64,000 bases of DNA from Salinimicrobium sp035607535 (GCF_035607535.1 NZ_JAYDZX010000017.1:310001-374000); one strand, 5' to 3'; positions 26,270 to 36,643 are shown, counted from the first letter of the stretch. The notes: generated by a model from the letters alone, not told the origin. Program-made: numbers and translations.

Positions 26270-26953
26270 ATGATAACTTTAGACCAACATAAAGAGGCCT
26301 TAAACCAGGCGGGTCTTGAAATGCTCAATCTCTGTACTACTCAGCTGGAGCATGCGCAGGAAGCTTTTTTCAAGCACGACAGCGACCTGGCCGAAGAGGT
26401 GCTGCATACCGAGAACAGGGTAAATGCACTGGATCTTAAAATTGATCGGGACTGTGAGCGGTTCATAGCACTTCACAACCCCGTGGCCAGTGACCTTAGA
26501 TTTGTACTGGCCTTGAGGAAGATAAACTTCGACCTGGAAAGGGTGGGGGATCACGCCTACGGAATTTCCAATTATATCGTAAAACTTGACACCCAGATCG
26601 AGGAGAGGCTAATGGAAAAAATGCGGGTAGAGGAGATGTTCACCACTGCGCTTTCCATGCTGGACGACATTACTGAAGCCTATAACACTGTAGATACAAA
26701 AATAGCAAGGAAAGTTTTCAAAAAAGATAAGATCCTTAACGAGATCAATATGAAGTCTTTCCCCATTATTTCTGAAGAAGTAAAGGCTAATGCCGAAGTG
26801 ATAGACCAGGTGATGTTGCTGTTTTCGGTGATCAAGAAGCTGGAAAGGATTGGAGACCTGGTAACAAATATCGCTGAAGAGATCATTTTCTTCAGAGAAG
26901 CTGAAGTTCTAAAGCACCGCAAGAAAAAAGGCGGAAAGAAGAAGGATTCTTAG
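26270..26953 (+). CDS. phoU: Phosphate signalling protein PhoU
   Basis: A 227-residue all-helical protein made of two three-helix bundles. The metal-binding E/D-x-x-x-D patterns are seen as RKINFDLERVGDHAYGI in the first half and VIKKLERIGDLVTNIAEEI in the second. PhoU links the state of the Pst transporter to the PhoR/PhoB two-component system and limits uptake. It starts 11 nt after pstB and is the last gene before a strong terminator. No phoR or phoB gene is in the window. Confidence 0.93.
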   Translation: MITLDQHKEALNQAGLEMLNLCTTQLEHAQEAFFKHDSDLAEEVLHTENRVNALDLKIDRDCERFIALHNPVASDLRFVLALRKINFDLERVGDHAYGISNYIVKLDTQIEERLMEKMRVEEMFTTALSMLDDITEAYNTVDTKIARKVFKKDKILNEINMKSFPIISEEVKANAEVIDQVMLLFSVIKKLERIGDLVTNIAEEIIFFREAEVLKHRKKKGGKKKDS

Positions 26954-26990
26954 TGAACACAAAAATCCTGCAGACAAGATTTATGACCTA

Positions 26991-27030
26991 AAAGAACATG
27001 CCCGGGAAAATCCCGGACATGTTCTTTTTT
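26991..27030 (+). terminator. Terminator of the phosphate operon
   Basis: AAAGAACATGCCCGGGA pairs with TCCCGGACATGTTCTTT (one mismatch) and is followed by T residues, 38 nt after the phoU stop. Confidence 0.9.
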
Positions 27031-27169
27031 ATAGACTTCAAAAAAGGCGATTTAGCATCATTCCAAAAAATATTGTCAGTTAGAATTCTTTTTTTAAAAA
27101 GCAATTATCGAATCCTTTGTCTGAATAAGATCCTGTGCAAACCTTTATATGCTACAAAGGGTATTTGGT

Positions 27170-28508
27170 TGTTATTCCGAGGAAGGAGAAATCCCATCCT
27201 GTTCAGTACTTCCATTGCTTACTCAGATGAGACCCTTCCTGCGTCAGGGTGACATAAGTGATTGTTATTCATTCTGAGGAAGGAGGAATTCTGTCTTGTT
27301 GTTCAATAATTCAATTGCTTACTCAGATGGGACCCTTCCTGCGTCAGGGTGACAAAGGGTACTCGTTTGTCATTCCGACAGAGGAGGAATCACGTCCTGT
27401 TGTTCGATGCTTCCATTGCTTACTCAGATGAGTCCTTTCCTGCGTCAAGTGACTGTTGGTCATTCCGAATAAGGAGGAATCCCATCCTGTTGTTCAGTAC
27501 TTCTATTGCTTACTCAGATGAGACCCTTCCTGCATCAGGGTGACAAAGGGTACTTGCTTGTCATTCCGACGAGGGAGGAATATCCCCTTGTTGTTCGGTG
27601 CTTCCATTGCTTACTCAGATGAGACCCTTCCTACGTCAGGGTGACAAGGGGTACTTGTTTGTCATTCCGAGGAAGGAGGAATCCCTTCCTGTTGTTCGGT
27701 GCTTCCATTGCTTATTCAGATGAGACCCTTCCTGCGTCAGGGTGACAAAGGGTACTTGTTTTTCATTCCGAGGAAGGAGGAATTCCATCCTGTTGTTCGG
27801 TGCTTCCATTGCTTACTCAGATGAGACCTTCCTGCGTCAAGTTGACAAAGGGTATTTGTTTGTCATTCCGAGGAAGGAGGAATCCCATCCTGTTGTTCAG
27901 TACTTCCATTGCTTACTCAGATGAGACCCTTCCTGCGTCGGGGTGACAAAGGGTATTTGTTTGTCATTTCGAGGAAGGAGGAATCCCATCCTGTTGTTCA
28001 GTACTTCCATTGCTTACTCAGATGAGACCCTTTCTGCGTCAGGGTGACAAAGGGGCTTTGTTTGTCATTCCGACGAAGGAGGAATCCCATTCTGTTATTC
28101 AGTGTTCCAATGCTACTCAGATGAGATCCTTCCTGCGTCAGGGTGACAAAGGTTACTCGTTTGTCATTCCGACGAAGGAGGGATCCCATCCTGTTGTTCG
28201 GTGCTTCCATTGCTTACTCAGGTGAGACCCTTCCTTCGTCAGGGTGACACAAGTGATGGTTTGTTATTCCGAGGAAGGAGGAATCCCGTCCTGTTACTTA
28301 GGACTTCCTTTGCTTACTCAGATGAAACCCTTCCTGCGTCAGGGTGACAAAGGAACTTGTATGTCATTCCGATGAAAGGAGGAATCCCGTCCTGTTGTTC
28401 AGTATTTCCATTGCTTACTCAGAGGAGACCCTTCCTGCGTCAGGGTGACAAAGGGTACTTGTTTGTCATTCCTAGGGAGGAGGAATTCCATCCTGTTGTT
28501 CTTGGCAC
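27170..28508. repeat. Tandem array, about 13 full units of ~101 bp plus a partial one
   Basis: The unit reads roughly tcattccgaggaaggaggaa, tcccatcctgttgttcagta, cttccattgcttactcagat, gagacccttcctgcgtcagg, gtgacaaagggtacttgttt. Unit starts are near 27173, 27270, 27370, 27459, 27559, 27660, 27761, 27860, 27961, 28062, 28162, 28262, 28361 and 28463. Units differ by scattered substitutions and small indels. At each junction ccttcct...tgacaaa faces tttgtca...aggaagg, so a long imperfect hairpin can form across units. There are no unique spacers, so it is not CRISPR. Frames inside it are repeat translations. It lies between terminators of convergent transcripts. Confidence 0.9.
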
Positions 28509-28522
28509 CAGAATTTCTGAAA

Positions 28523-28555
28523 TAAAAATGCCCGGAAATTTCCCGGGCATTTTTT
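28523..28555 (-). terminator. Terminator (works for either strand) downstream of the M16 peptidase gene
   Basis: AAAAATGCCCGGgAAA-type stem: AAAATGCCCGG and CCCGGGCATTTT face each other, with A residues on one side and T residues on the other. The M16 gene (minus strand) ends at 28598, 43 nt away. Confidence 0.82.
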
Positions 28556-28597
28556 AAAGAGGTCTTAAAGTATCTTTTTAAGAGGTCCTAAATAAAA

Positions 28598-31432
28598 TTA
28601 TTCAATCTCTGCATTGAGAAGAACCGGTTTTCCATAACCAAGGCCTTCCAGTCTCTCAAGCTGAGTGGCTGCATCACCTACAATTAGGTAATACATTTTG
28701 TTTGGATCTACATATTTACGGGCAAGTGCTTTAATTTCAGGAACAGTAATATTTCGCACAATTTCTTCCTGCTTGAGGATGTAATCTTTAGAACGATCAA
28801 AGTTGCTTATTTCCCGAAGCATTTGCAGCTTGGAACCCATGGTTTCAAATTTACGGGCATTACTTTTTATCATAAAACCTTTGGTGACATCAAGATCCTG
28901 TTCGTTAAAGCTTTCAGGATAATTCTCCAGGATCTCTTTTACAAGGTCTACAGCTTCATAAGTGATGTTGGATCTTACTCCGCTGGAAATAAGGAACGGT
29001 CCCGGGATGGTGCTTCCATCAAACCCCGATCTGATTCCGTAAGTATAACCTTTTCCTTCTCTGAGCTCCTGTGTTAGCTGAGAAGCAAAACTTCCGCCGC
29101 CAAGCCTGTAATTCATCACAGTTGCAGGAAAGAAGTCTTCATCCGTCTCTGCAAGGGCCGGGTACCCAATATGAAGTACCGATTGCTTTGCCCCGGGAAC
29201 ATCATAAAAATAAACCTGAGATTCAGCCGGAGGAGTTACTTCCGGAAGGTCCTTAAAAATGACATTTTTGACACTCCAGTTTTGGGTAAGATCTCTGACT
29301 TCAGAAACTGCATTTGCCTTAGAAATATCACCTACGACCAGAAAAGAGGCAAGGTGAGGGGATAGATAATTATTATAATAGTCCTTTAGATCCTGCAGGT
29401 TAATGGCTGCTACAGATCCTTCTGTACCCAGGTTGTTGTGGGAAAGAATGTGATCCTCGCCGTAGATAAGTTTTTTAAATTCATTGGAAGCAATGCTGTT
29501 GGGAGAGGCCTTGTCCTGCTGAATTCGGCTTATTACCTGTTGTTTAGCAAGTTCAAATTCTTCTTCGTCCCATCTTGGTTCCAGTAGGATCTCCTCTACA
29601 AGTGCCATGGTCTCTGCGAAATTCTTTGCAAGAGTACTGCCGCTAAGAATGATCTTCTCATCTGTAGCGTTTACCCGGATGTTTGCACCCAGCAGTTCAA
29701 TGGCTTCTTCCAGCTCTTGCGGAGTCCTGTTCCTGGTACCCTTGGTCATTAGGTTTGCCAGTAGATTAGATACTCCTACTTTAGAAGGATCCTCCAGGAG
29801 CATTCCCCCTTTGATCTCAAGCATGAATTGTACAAGAGGTACTTCAGAATTTGTAATTCCATAGATTTCCAGGCCATTTTTTAGATTCTCTTCCCAGATC
29901 GCCGGAACTTTTACTTGTGGGGCATCTCCATAAGGAGGTTCAATCGTTCTGTCAAAGCTTGAAGGAGTTCTCTGATAGGTCACCTCCTCATCGAGATCAA
30001 ATTCCTGCTCGGCGCCCATCACAATCTGTTCTTCTTCTACTTCAGCGAGTTTCGATCCTTCCAAAGCTAATTCCTTTTGACCCTTCGGAACAAAACTGGT
30101 AGCTACGTAAGGCTTATTCTGAATATACTTCCTGTAAACCCGCATCACGTCTTCGGGAGTCACTGCGAGGATGTTTTCAATTTCCTTATTGATCATATTA
30201 GGATCATTCGCGAAGATCTCGTACTGCGCTAACTGAAAACCTTTACCCAAGACGCTGGACAGGCTGTTATAAAAAGAGGTTTCCTGCCCAGCTTTGATTC
30301 GTTTCAGATCTTTTTCTGAAATTCCTTCTTTTTCAAATTTGCTGAAAGTTTCCTCTACAGCCGACTGCACTTTGTCCAGATCTGTACCATCGTAGGCTCT
30401 TATCTGCAACATGAATTGTCCTGCGAGTTCAGAGTTGTAATTGTACATTCTAACATTAGGGGTTAACTTCTCCTTTGCTACCAGTTCTTTGTAGAACGGC
30501 GCATTTTTTCCTTCAGATAAATAGTTGGCAAGGATGTCGAGGGCATAGGAATCCTTGTGGTAAGAAGGTACACCAGGCCAGGTCATGGTCAACTCAGGAA
30601 GTCTGGCAAAATTGTCTTCGTAATAAAGCTTTTTTGTCTGCTTCAGGTTAGCAGGTTGTTTCTTTAGTTCTTTTACTTCCGGACCTCTTTTTATCTCTCC
30701 GAAATATTTTTCCACCCAATGTTTAGCCTGATCTGTATCAAAATCTCCCGCTATAGTAAGCACAACGTTATTGGGAACATACCAGCGGTTAAAAAACTCC
30801 TTTACATCGGCAAGAGTGGCGTTTTGCAGGTCCTCAAGGGAGCCGATAACCTGCCAGCTGTAGGGATGTCCTTCAGGATAAAGGTTCTTATCAATTACAT
30901 ACTGGGTATGCCCGTAAGGCCTGTTATCAATGCTTTGTCTCTTCTCATTCTTCACAACCTGCTTTTCTTTAGCAAGTACAGGTTCTGTTACTGTGTTGAT
31001 GAAATACCCGAGTTTGTCGGCTTCTGCCCAGATCATCTTCTCTAGGGCATCATTAGGGATAGTTTGAAAATAATTGGTACGGTCACGACTCGTTGATCCG
31101 TTAGCACCACTACCTCCTATGCGGGCACTTAGCTTATCCAGTCCGCCTTTCCCAAGATTTTCGGACTCCAGGAATAACAGGTGCTCAAAAAGGTGTGCAA
31201 AGCCGGTCCTTCCTTCTTTTTCACGTGCCGATCCTACGTGGCTGGTAAGCGCTACCGCCACCACAGGGTCCGACCGGTCGACGTGGAATATGACTTTGAG
31301 TCCGTTATCGAGGGTGAAGGTTTCGTAATCTACTTCAAACCCTGAAGCTTCAGCCGTTTTCTGAGCAATGGCATTTCCGGAGAAAACGGTAAGGAGAAAT
31401 GCCAGAAAATACAATTTTAGAGAGGATTTCAT
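28598..31432 (-). CDS. M16 family zinc peptidase, two-unit form, secreted
   Basis: A 944-residue protein with a signal peptide (MKSSLKLYFLAFLLTVFSGNAIAQ). The first M16 unit has the inverted zinc motif H80-LF-E83-H84 (GFAHLFEHLLF), with the distal ligand E163 in VKNEKRQSID. The second unit, from about residue 510, has the same fold (EVPLVQFMLEIKGGMLLED) but lacks the HxxEH motif, as is usual for the inactive half, and includes YTYGIRSGFDGS with the R/Y motif. It is a periplasmic or outer-membrane-facing protease. It is monocistronic; the antiporter gene starts 18 nt beyond its start codon on the same strand, so it may be co-transcribed. Confidence 0.92.
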   Translation of the reverse strand: MKSSLKLYFLAFLLTVFSGNAIAQKTAEASGFEVDYETFTLDNGLKVIFHVDRSDPVVAVALTSHVGSAREKEGRTGFAHLFEHLLFLESENLGKGGLDKLSARIGGSGANGSTSRDRTNYFQTIPNDALEKMIWAEADKLGYFINTVTEPVLAKEKQVVKNEKRQSIDNRPYGHTQYVIDKNLYPEGHPYSWQVIGSLEDLQNATLADVKEFFNRWYVPNNVVLTIAGDFDTDQAKHWVEKYFGEIKRGPEVKELKKQPANLKQTKKLYYEDNFARLPELTMTWPGVPSYHKDSYALDILANYLSEGKNAPFYKELVAKEKLTPNVRMYNYNSELAGQFMLQIRAYDGTDLDKVQSAVEETFSKFEKEGISEKDLKRIKAGQETSFYNSLSSVLGKGFQLAQYEIFANDPNMINKEIENILAVTPEDVMRVYRKYIQNKPYVATSFVPKGQKELALEGSKLAEVEEEQIVMGAEQEFDLDEEVTYQRTPSSFDRTIEPPYGDAPQVKVPAIWEENLKNGLEIYGITNSEVPLVQFMLEIKGGMLLEDPSKVGVSNLLANLMTKGTRNRTPQELEEAIELLGANIRVNATDEKIILSGSTLAKNFAETMALVEEILLEPRWDEEEFELAKQQVISRIQQDKASPNSIASNEFKKLIYGEDHILSHNNLGTEGSVAAINLQDLKDYYNNYLSPHLASFLVVGDISKANAVSEVRDLTQNWSVKNVIFKDLPEVTPPAESQVYFYDVPGAKQSVLHIGYPALAETDEDFFPATVMNYRLGGGSFASQLTQELREGKGYTYGIRSGFDGSTIPGPFLISSGVRSNITYEAVDLVKEILENYPESFNEQDLDVTKGFMIKSNARKFETMGSKLQMLREISNFDRSKDYILKQEEIVRNITVPEIKALARKYVDPNKMYYLIVGDAATQLERLEGLGYGKPVLLNAEIE

Positions 31433-31450
31433 TCAGTTTAAAATTCAGAA

Positions 31451-32404
31451 TTAGATAATTAAATAAGTAACATAAGCGACATAGCCTACAACAAAAACTG
31501 CGCCTTCCCAACGCTCTACCTTGCGGCCCCGGCCGGTGAAGACAAAGATAAAGAGCAATAGGCCGGTGAGGATGTTCACCATAATATCGAAAAGAGAATC
31601 TGGATTAATTCCCAGAGGAACTATAGTGCCCGATACTCCCAGGATGAGGAAAATATTGAAGATGTTCGATCCTACCACATTTCCAATGGCGATGTCGACA
31701 TTCTTCTTTCGGACTGCGATTATGGATGTGGCAAGTTCGGGAAGAGAAGTTCCAATGGAAACTACGGTCAATCCTATAACTCTTTCCGAAAGCCCTATCA
31801 CTTCGGCAATACTCACTGCACTTGTTACTATGAGGCGACCGCCAATTACCAGCCCGGCTAAGCCCAGAATTATGAATAGTACAGCTTTCCAGGTGCTGTA
31901 ATCTTTCGTTTGGATCTCCTCATCTGCACCACCAGCTTTGGCTACCATGAGGTTATAGACGAGGAAAACAAGGAAGAACAAGAGGAGGATGATCCCGTCA
32001 CTTCTGGAAATAAAATTGTTGCCTGCACCGTCGAGAAATACATCTGAAGAAACCACCAGCACACAAATAGCTGCGAGCAAACTCAGCGGGATCTCAATCC
32101 AGGTTGTATTGCTCTTTACCGTAAGCGGATAGATAATTGCAGAAATACCTAAGATTCCAAGGACGTTAAAAATGTTACTTCCCAGGACATTTCCCAGCAC
32201 CATATCTGTGCTGCCGGTGGTGGCTGCAAAAACGTTCACTACCAGCTCGGGAGCAGATGTTCCAAAAGCTACAATGGTCAACCCAATAACAATGCTGGGA
32301 ACTCCCCACCTCGCAGCGAGACTTGAAGCTGCATCGACCAGAGCATTGGCGCCATAAATTAAAGCAACAAAACCCACTAAAAGTAAAAGAATATCTACTA
32401 ACAT
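31451..32404 (-). CDS. Calcium/sodium antiporter, CaCA family (YrbG-like)
   Basis: A 317-residue inner-membrane protein with about ten membrane segments in two inverted halves. Each half carries the alpha-repeat signature: VIGLTIVAFGTSAPELVVN with GNVLGSNIFNVLGILG in the first, and VIGLTVVSIGTSLPELATS with GNVVGSNIFNIFLILG in the second. These acidic/asparagine segments form the ion path. The acidic loop between halves (GGADEEIQTKD) is also typical. It exchanges Ca2+ for Na+ or H+. It starts 6 nt downstream of the M14 gene stop. Confidence 0.93.
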   Translation of the reverse strand: MLVDILLLLVGFVALIYGANALVDAASSLAARWGVPSIVIGLTIVAFGTSAPELVVNVFAATTGSTDMVLGNVLGSNIFNVLGILGISAIIYPLTVKSNTTWIEIPLSLLAAICVLVVSSDVFLDGAGNNFISRSDGIILLLFFLVFLVYNLMVAKAGGADEEIQTKDYSTWKAVLFIILGLAGLVIGGRLIVTSAVSIAEVIGLSERVIGLTVVSIGTSLPELATSIIAVRKKNVDIAIGNVVGSNIFNIFLILGVSGTIVPLGINPDSLFDIMVNILTGLLLFIFVFTGRGRKVERWEGAVFVVGYVAYVTYLII

Positions 32405-32410
32405 ATGATC

Positions 32411-34906
32411 CTATAATTTGGTGTAGGTTGAAATTTCACTGTTGTCAACGAAGAATATTGAATTCACAAAGAGGAGCTTTCCGTTTTGCCAGAATGCGCG
32501 GAACAATGGGTTGTCGACCAGATAGATAAAACTACCGGCACCCATAGGTTCTACTCCAAAAGTAAGGGAATTCCTGATCTCTTTTCCAGCTTCACTACCT
32601 ACAAATCCTGCAACAATATTAGGAGTATCCTGCAGGTAGCCAACGTTGAAACCATTGCTGAGAAGAGAATAACTCTCGGAACTTAGCTTTAGGCTTAGGT
32701 ACGTGTCCTCATATCCAAAAGCCATTGGATGCGTGCTATCCATTTGTGTCTCAATAATACTACCTGTGATGAGTTCTTTAATTCCCTCTCTCTCCCGAAG
32801 GGCGTAAGGAACAAGGTTGGGTTTGGAAAGTGAATCTTTTTCCTTCTGTTCTTTGAGTTTTAGGTCAAAACCTTCTTTTCCCGCAAAAGACTTTAATGCG
32901 TTTCCAATAGCAATGACCTTACCTCCCGATTTTACCCATTCAGTAATTCTGTCAAGCCCTACTTCATTAAAAAGCTCGCTGTAATTGCCATTTGGGAGAA
33001 TGACGATATTAAGTTTTGATAGGTCTATGTTGGAGAAATATCCCGTATCGATAGAGGTCACAGGGTAATTTAGCTCCTGTTCAAAGAAGTACCAGAGTTC
33101 TCCATAATTCAGGGAGGAAGTACCTTCCCCTCTTAAAATGCCAATTCTGGGGGTGTTTATAATTTTGACCTGCGAAGATCCAAGGTCAGGGCCCGAAGTA
33201 GAGAAGCCGGTGCTGGTGGAAAAAAGCTCTCTTTCGTGCTCGTTGGCTATTCGGGTTAACTGCTCATCAAAATCATTAACTTTTCCGTTATCACTTTTAG
33301 TAATAATAAGGCTTCCGGGCCCGAAGTTTTGTCCGGCAGTCCCTAACGCAGTTTCTGTAAATCTGACTCTGATTCCGGTTTTCAAAAGCGCGGAAAGGAA
33401 TCGTGCATCTTTCATGCTGTTCCATCGCGTAATATAGGCTGCTGCACCTGGAGCAGGTTTATTTTCTGTAATATGGGTTTTTGTTGCAGCTATAGTCGGA
33501 ACAGAAGACGTGGTGCTCAAAGCATCAAGGCCATAAGCGTAAGGAAGGCTCCAGGCAGTGATATCATAGGTAAGAGAATCCGGAAGGCTAGTTGCCGGCT
33601 CCATAAGAACTTTCACCATTTTTCCCTTGGGTTGGGCAGTGCTAACGACGAGGGTATTTTGTGCAGCTTCAATGCTACTGTTCTTTTTCTTCAGGGCGTC
33701 ATAACCTTTTATTTTTCCCGGCTGCGCCATCGCGTAATTGATCTCATGCCGATCGAGCAGGTCCTTTAGAAGTTCAAGTTTATCCCGGTGCCCGGTCAAA
33801 ACATAGTTAATTGCATTTTTTCCGCTGTTATCGTAGAACTTAGAAAATTCAGCACTTAATCTCTCCACATTTTCTGAAGCTATTTCAATTGTAGACAATC
33901 CCGTAACATGATGGTGTTCTACCCGGTCTACGAGTATCAAAACATAACCTTGTTCGGTTTCAATACCAAGTCCTTCCTGCCCGGCCTGTTCATAAGTCAT
34001 CCCAATAGCTCCCATAAAAGTGGGATAGGTGTCTCCATAGCTGGGGTAAAGGAGATCAAATCTTTCTTTAGTAAAGTAAAGCCAGCCTTCCTCATCAAAA
34101 TACCGGGCATGGTTAAGTCCTATCTCCCTTTGAAATTCTCTCTGGAAAGGAGTGATGATGTTATGCAAGGGTTCGGCTGCAGGGGCGAAATAATAAGGAT
34201 CGTTCCTGCCCTGTTCATGAAAATCTACATGGATGTGAGGCAGCCATTGATTGTAGATCTCCAGGCGTTGTCTGGTCTCTGCCTGGGTTGCCCACGCCCA
34301 GTCCCTGTTGAGGTCAAACAGGTAATGATTGGGTCGGCCTCCGGGCCACGGCTCATTGTGTTCCACAGCCATGGGTGCTGTGTTATAAGGTGTGGCTTTT
34401 ACCTGTTTATACCAGTTGACGTATCGGTCACGACCATCGGGGTTTACAGCGGGATCAATGATCACCACCAGGTCCTGTAGCCACTGTTGTTTTTCAGTTA
34501 CAAGTTCATAAAGCGTTTGCATTGCTGCCTCGGTACTCGAAGCTTCGTTTCCATGAACATTATAACTAAGCCAAATAATGCCTTTTTTGGAAGGTAAAGT
34601 GGTATTTCCTTCAATTACACCGGCATTTTGCAGATGACTTTGACGGATCTCTTCCAGGTTGTTCAGGTTTTCTTCCGAAGAAATTACCGCATATGTGAGC
34701 GGCCTGCCTTCCGGAGTTTCACCGTATCTTTTAAATTGTACAAGACCCGACTTTTCGGCTACATGTTCAAAATATTCCACCACTTTATGGTGGCGCGTGA
34801 AATTAGTGCCCAGTTGATATCCCAAAAACTCTTCAGGAGATTGTTGTGCAAAGGCAACTTGGAAACTGAAAAAAAGGGCTGTAACTAAAGCCGGTACTTT
34901 TATCAT
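32411..34906 (-). CDS. M14 family zinc carboxypeptidase, secreted
   Basis: An 831-residue protein with a signal peptide (MIKVPALVTALFFSFQVAFAQ). The peptidase domain has zinc ligands H118 and E121 (NVHGNEASSTE), DPAVNPDGRDRYVNWYK, and a third ligand near residue 230 (HIHVDFHEQG). The C-terminal 350 residues look like a class I glutamine-amidotransferase-like or beta-sandwich region (RIGILRGEGTSSLNYGELWYFFE and IVILPNGNYSE in part) and are seen in long flavobacterial M14 proteins. It probably degrades peptides outside the inner membrane. It is divergently arranged with bshC. Confidence 0.9.
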   Translation of the reverse strand: MIKVPALVTALFFSFQVAFAQQSPEEFLGYQLGTNFTRHHKVVEYFEHVAEKSGLVQFKRYGETPEGRPLTYAVISSEENLNNLEEIRQSHLQNAGVIEGNTTLPSKKGIIWLSYNVHGNEASSTEAAMQTLYELVTEKQQWLQDLVVIIDPAVNPDGRDRYVNWYKQVKATPYNTAPMAVEHNEPWPGGRPNHYLFDLNRDWAWATQAETRQRLEIYNQWLPHIHVDFHEQGRNDPYYFAPAAEPLHNIITPFQREFQREIGLNHARYFDEEGWLYFTKERFDLLYPSYGDTYPTFMGAIGMTYEQAGQEGLGIETEQGYVLILVDRVEHHHVTGLSTIEIASENVERLSAEFSKFYDNSGKNAINYVLTGHRDKLELLKDLLDRHEINYAMAQPGKIKGYDALKKKNSSIEAAQNTLVVSTAQPKGKMVKVLMEPATSLPDSLTYDITAWSLPYAYGLDALSTTSSVPTIAATKTHITENKPAPGAAAYITRWNSMKDARFLSALLKTGIRVRFTETALGTAGQNFGPGSLIITKSDNGKVNDFDEQLTRIANEHERELFSTSTGFSTSGPDLGSSQVKIINTPRIGILRGEGTSSLNYGELWYFFEQELNYPVTSIDTGYFSNIDLSKLNIVILPNGNYSELFNEVGLDRITEWVKSGGKVIAIGNALKSFAGKEGFDLKLKEQKEKDSLSKPNLVPYALREREGIKELITGSIIETQMDSTHPMAFGYEDTYLSLKLSSESYSLLSNGFNVGYLQDTPNIVAGFVGSEAGKEIRNSLTFGVEPMGAGSFIYLVDNPLFRAFWQNGKLLFVNSIFFVDNSEISTYTKL

Positions 34907-35000
34907 AACGGGATGCAGAGTTTTAATTTTAGCTGGTAAATATAATGATTATCCAATCCAATATCTTTTTGCTCAATTTTACCGCAACCGCTGTTAATTG

Positions 35001-35008
35001 TATATTTG
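35001..35008 (+). promoter_or_regulatory. -7 promoter element of bshC
   Basis: TATATTTG matches TAnnTTTG exactly, 15 nt before the bshC ATG at 35024, giving a leader of about 10 nt. No clear -33 TTG is at the standard distance. It also shows that the upstream in-frame ATG at 35006 cannot be the start. Confidence 0.6.
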
Positions 35009-35023
35009 CAAAAATTCATTTCA

Positions 35024-36643
35024 ATGCAGAAAAATTCTCTTTCGTATCGGGAGACTAATTATTTTACACCATTAGTGACCGATTATCTGGACCAAAAAGA
35101 GAATGTAAAGCAGTTCTATGAGCTTTTTCCCAGTCTGAATAACTTCGGAAAACAAATACTTTCCAAAAAGGAAAACTACAACAGCAACGACGGAAGAGAG
35201 AAACGCTCCACACTTGTTGAGGTCCTGAAGAAGCAGTACCGCCACCTGAAGGTTTCAGAAGCTACTTCCGGGAACATCGATCTTTTACAGGAAGAAACCA
35301 CTTTTACCATTACAACGGGCCACCAGCTTAACCTTTTTACAGGACCACTTTATTTCCTTTACAAGATCGTTACTGCAATAAATCTGGCTGCCGATCTTAA
35401 AAAGGCATATCCTGAATACAATTTTGTGCCTGTGTACTGGATGGCTACTGAAGATCATGATTTTGAGGAGATCAGTTTTTTTCATCTCCACGGAAAAAAG
35501 TTTCAGTGGAATCCACCAAAATCAGATAAGTCAGGCGGACCTGTAGGAGAGTTGCCGACCGACGGTCTGGAAGATGTCTTTGAGCTATTTTCAGCTGAAA
35601 TTGGGAACAGCAAAAACGCCGAACAGCTGAAGGAGTGGTTTAAAAAGGCATATTTGGAGCATGACAATCTTGCAGATGCTACCCGCTATCTCGCCAATGA
35701 ACTCTTTGGGGAGCAGGGACTTGTAATCCTGGACGCACATGAGCCCGATCTTAAAAGACATTTTATTCCTTACATAAAAGCAGAACTTTTTAAACCCGAT
35801 TTTCAAAATGCGGTCATCACTCAAAGTGAAGCTTTAGAAAAAGAGGGCTACAAAGTACAGGTGAATCCACGGGAGATCAACCTGTTCTACATGACGGAAG
35901 GACTTCGGGAGCGGATCGTTGAGAGGGGCGGGAAATTTTTTGTTCACGATAAAGAAATATCCTGGACCCGGGAGGAAATTGAAGACCTTGTAGAAAATCA
36001 TCCCGAAAGATTTAGTCCCAATGTTTTGTTGCGCCCGCTTTATGAAGAAGTTATCCTACCAAACTTGTGCTATATAGGAGGTGGGGGAGAAATTGCCTAC
36101 TGGTTTCAGTTAAAGGAACTTTTTAAAGAAGCAGGGGTCAGCTTTCCTATAGTTTTATTGCGGAATTCCGCTTTACTTCAAACAGTAAAGCAGGACCAAA
36201 AAAGACAAAAACTAAACATCTCTTTGCCTGAACTTTTCCTGAAGTCTCATGAATTGATCAACAGGAAAGTCCGCCGCATTTCAAATATCGACATCGACTT
36301 TTCTCCTCAAAAAGAGCATTTGGTGCAACAATTTCAGGATCTCTACAAGCTGGCTGAAGAAACTGATAAGTCTTTTTTAAACGCAGTAAAGGCACAGGAA
36401 GTAAAACAATTAAAAGGACTTGATCACCTGGAAAAACGTTTGCTTAGAGCCCAAAAGCGGAAACTCGGGGATGAGGTTTTCAGAATTGCTGCGCTTCAAA
36501 ATGAATTGTTTCCCGGCAAAGGACTGCAGGAAAGGCATCATAACTTTTCTGAATTTTACCTGGAATATGGAGATCGTCTGATCCCGACGCTACTGGAGAA
36601 CCTGAGGCCGCTTGAATTAAAATTTGATATTCTTTCGCTATGA
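35024..36643 (+). CDS. bshC: Putative cysteine ligase BshC (bacillithiol biosynthesis)
   Basis: A 539-residue protein with the BshC layout: an N-terminal segment, then TTGHQLNLFTGPLYFLYKI, VPVYWMATEDHDFEEI, GLVILDAHEPDLKR and LRNSALL, and a long C-terminal coiled coil (about residues 400-490, HLEKRLLRAQKRKL). BshC is thought to add cysteine to glucosaminyl-malate in the last step of bacillithiol synthesis, which is common in Flavobacteria. No bshA or bshB is nearby. The stop overlaps the start of the next gene (ATGA), implying coupled translation. Confidence 0.93.
   Translation: MQKNSLSYRETNYFTPLVTDYLDQKENVKQFYELFPSLNNFGKQILSKKENYNSNDGREKRSTLVEVLKKQYRHLKVSEATSGNIDLLQEETTFTITTGHQLNLFTGPLYFLYKIVTAINLAADLKKAYPEYNFVPVYWMATEDHDFEEISFFHLHGKKFQWNPPKSDKSGGPVGELPTDGLEDVFELFSAEIGNSKNAEQLKEWFKKAYLEHDNLADATRYLANELFGEQGLVILDAHEPDLKRHFIPYIKAELFKPDFQNAVITQSEALEKEGYKVQVNPREINLFYMTEGLRERIVERGGKFFVHDKEISWTREEIEDLVENHPERFSPNVLLRPLYEEVILPNLCYIGGGGEIAYWFQLKELFKEAGVSFPIVLLRNSALLQTVKQDQKRQKLNISLPELFLKSHELINRKVRRISNIDIDFSPQKEHLVQQFQDLYKLAEETDKSFLNAVKAQEVKQLKGLDHLEKRLLRAQKRKLGDEVFRIAALQNELFPGKGLQERHHNFSEFYLEYGDRLIPTLLENLRPLELKFDILSL

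Noticed and set aside
27170..28557. Array as CRISPR, and several 60-70-residue frames within it
   Set aside because: The 101-bp units are contiguous with no unique spacers, and no cas genes are near. The frames repeat the same peptide words (FRGRRNPILL) and stop at random points.
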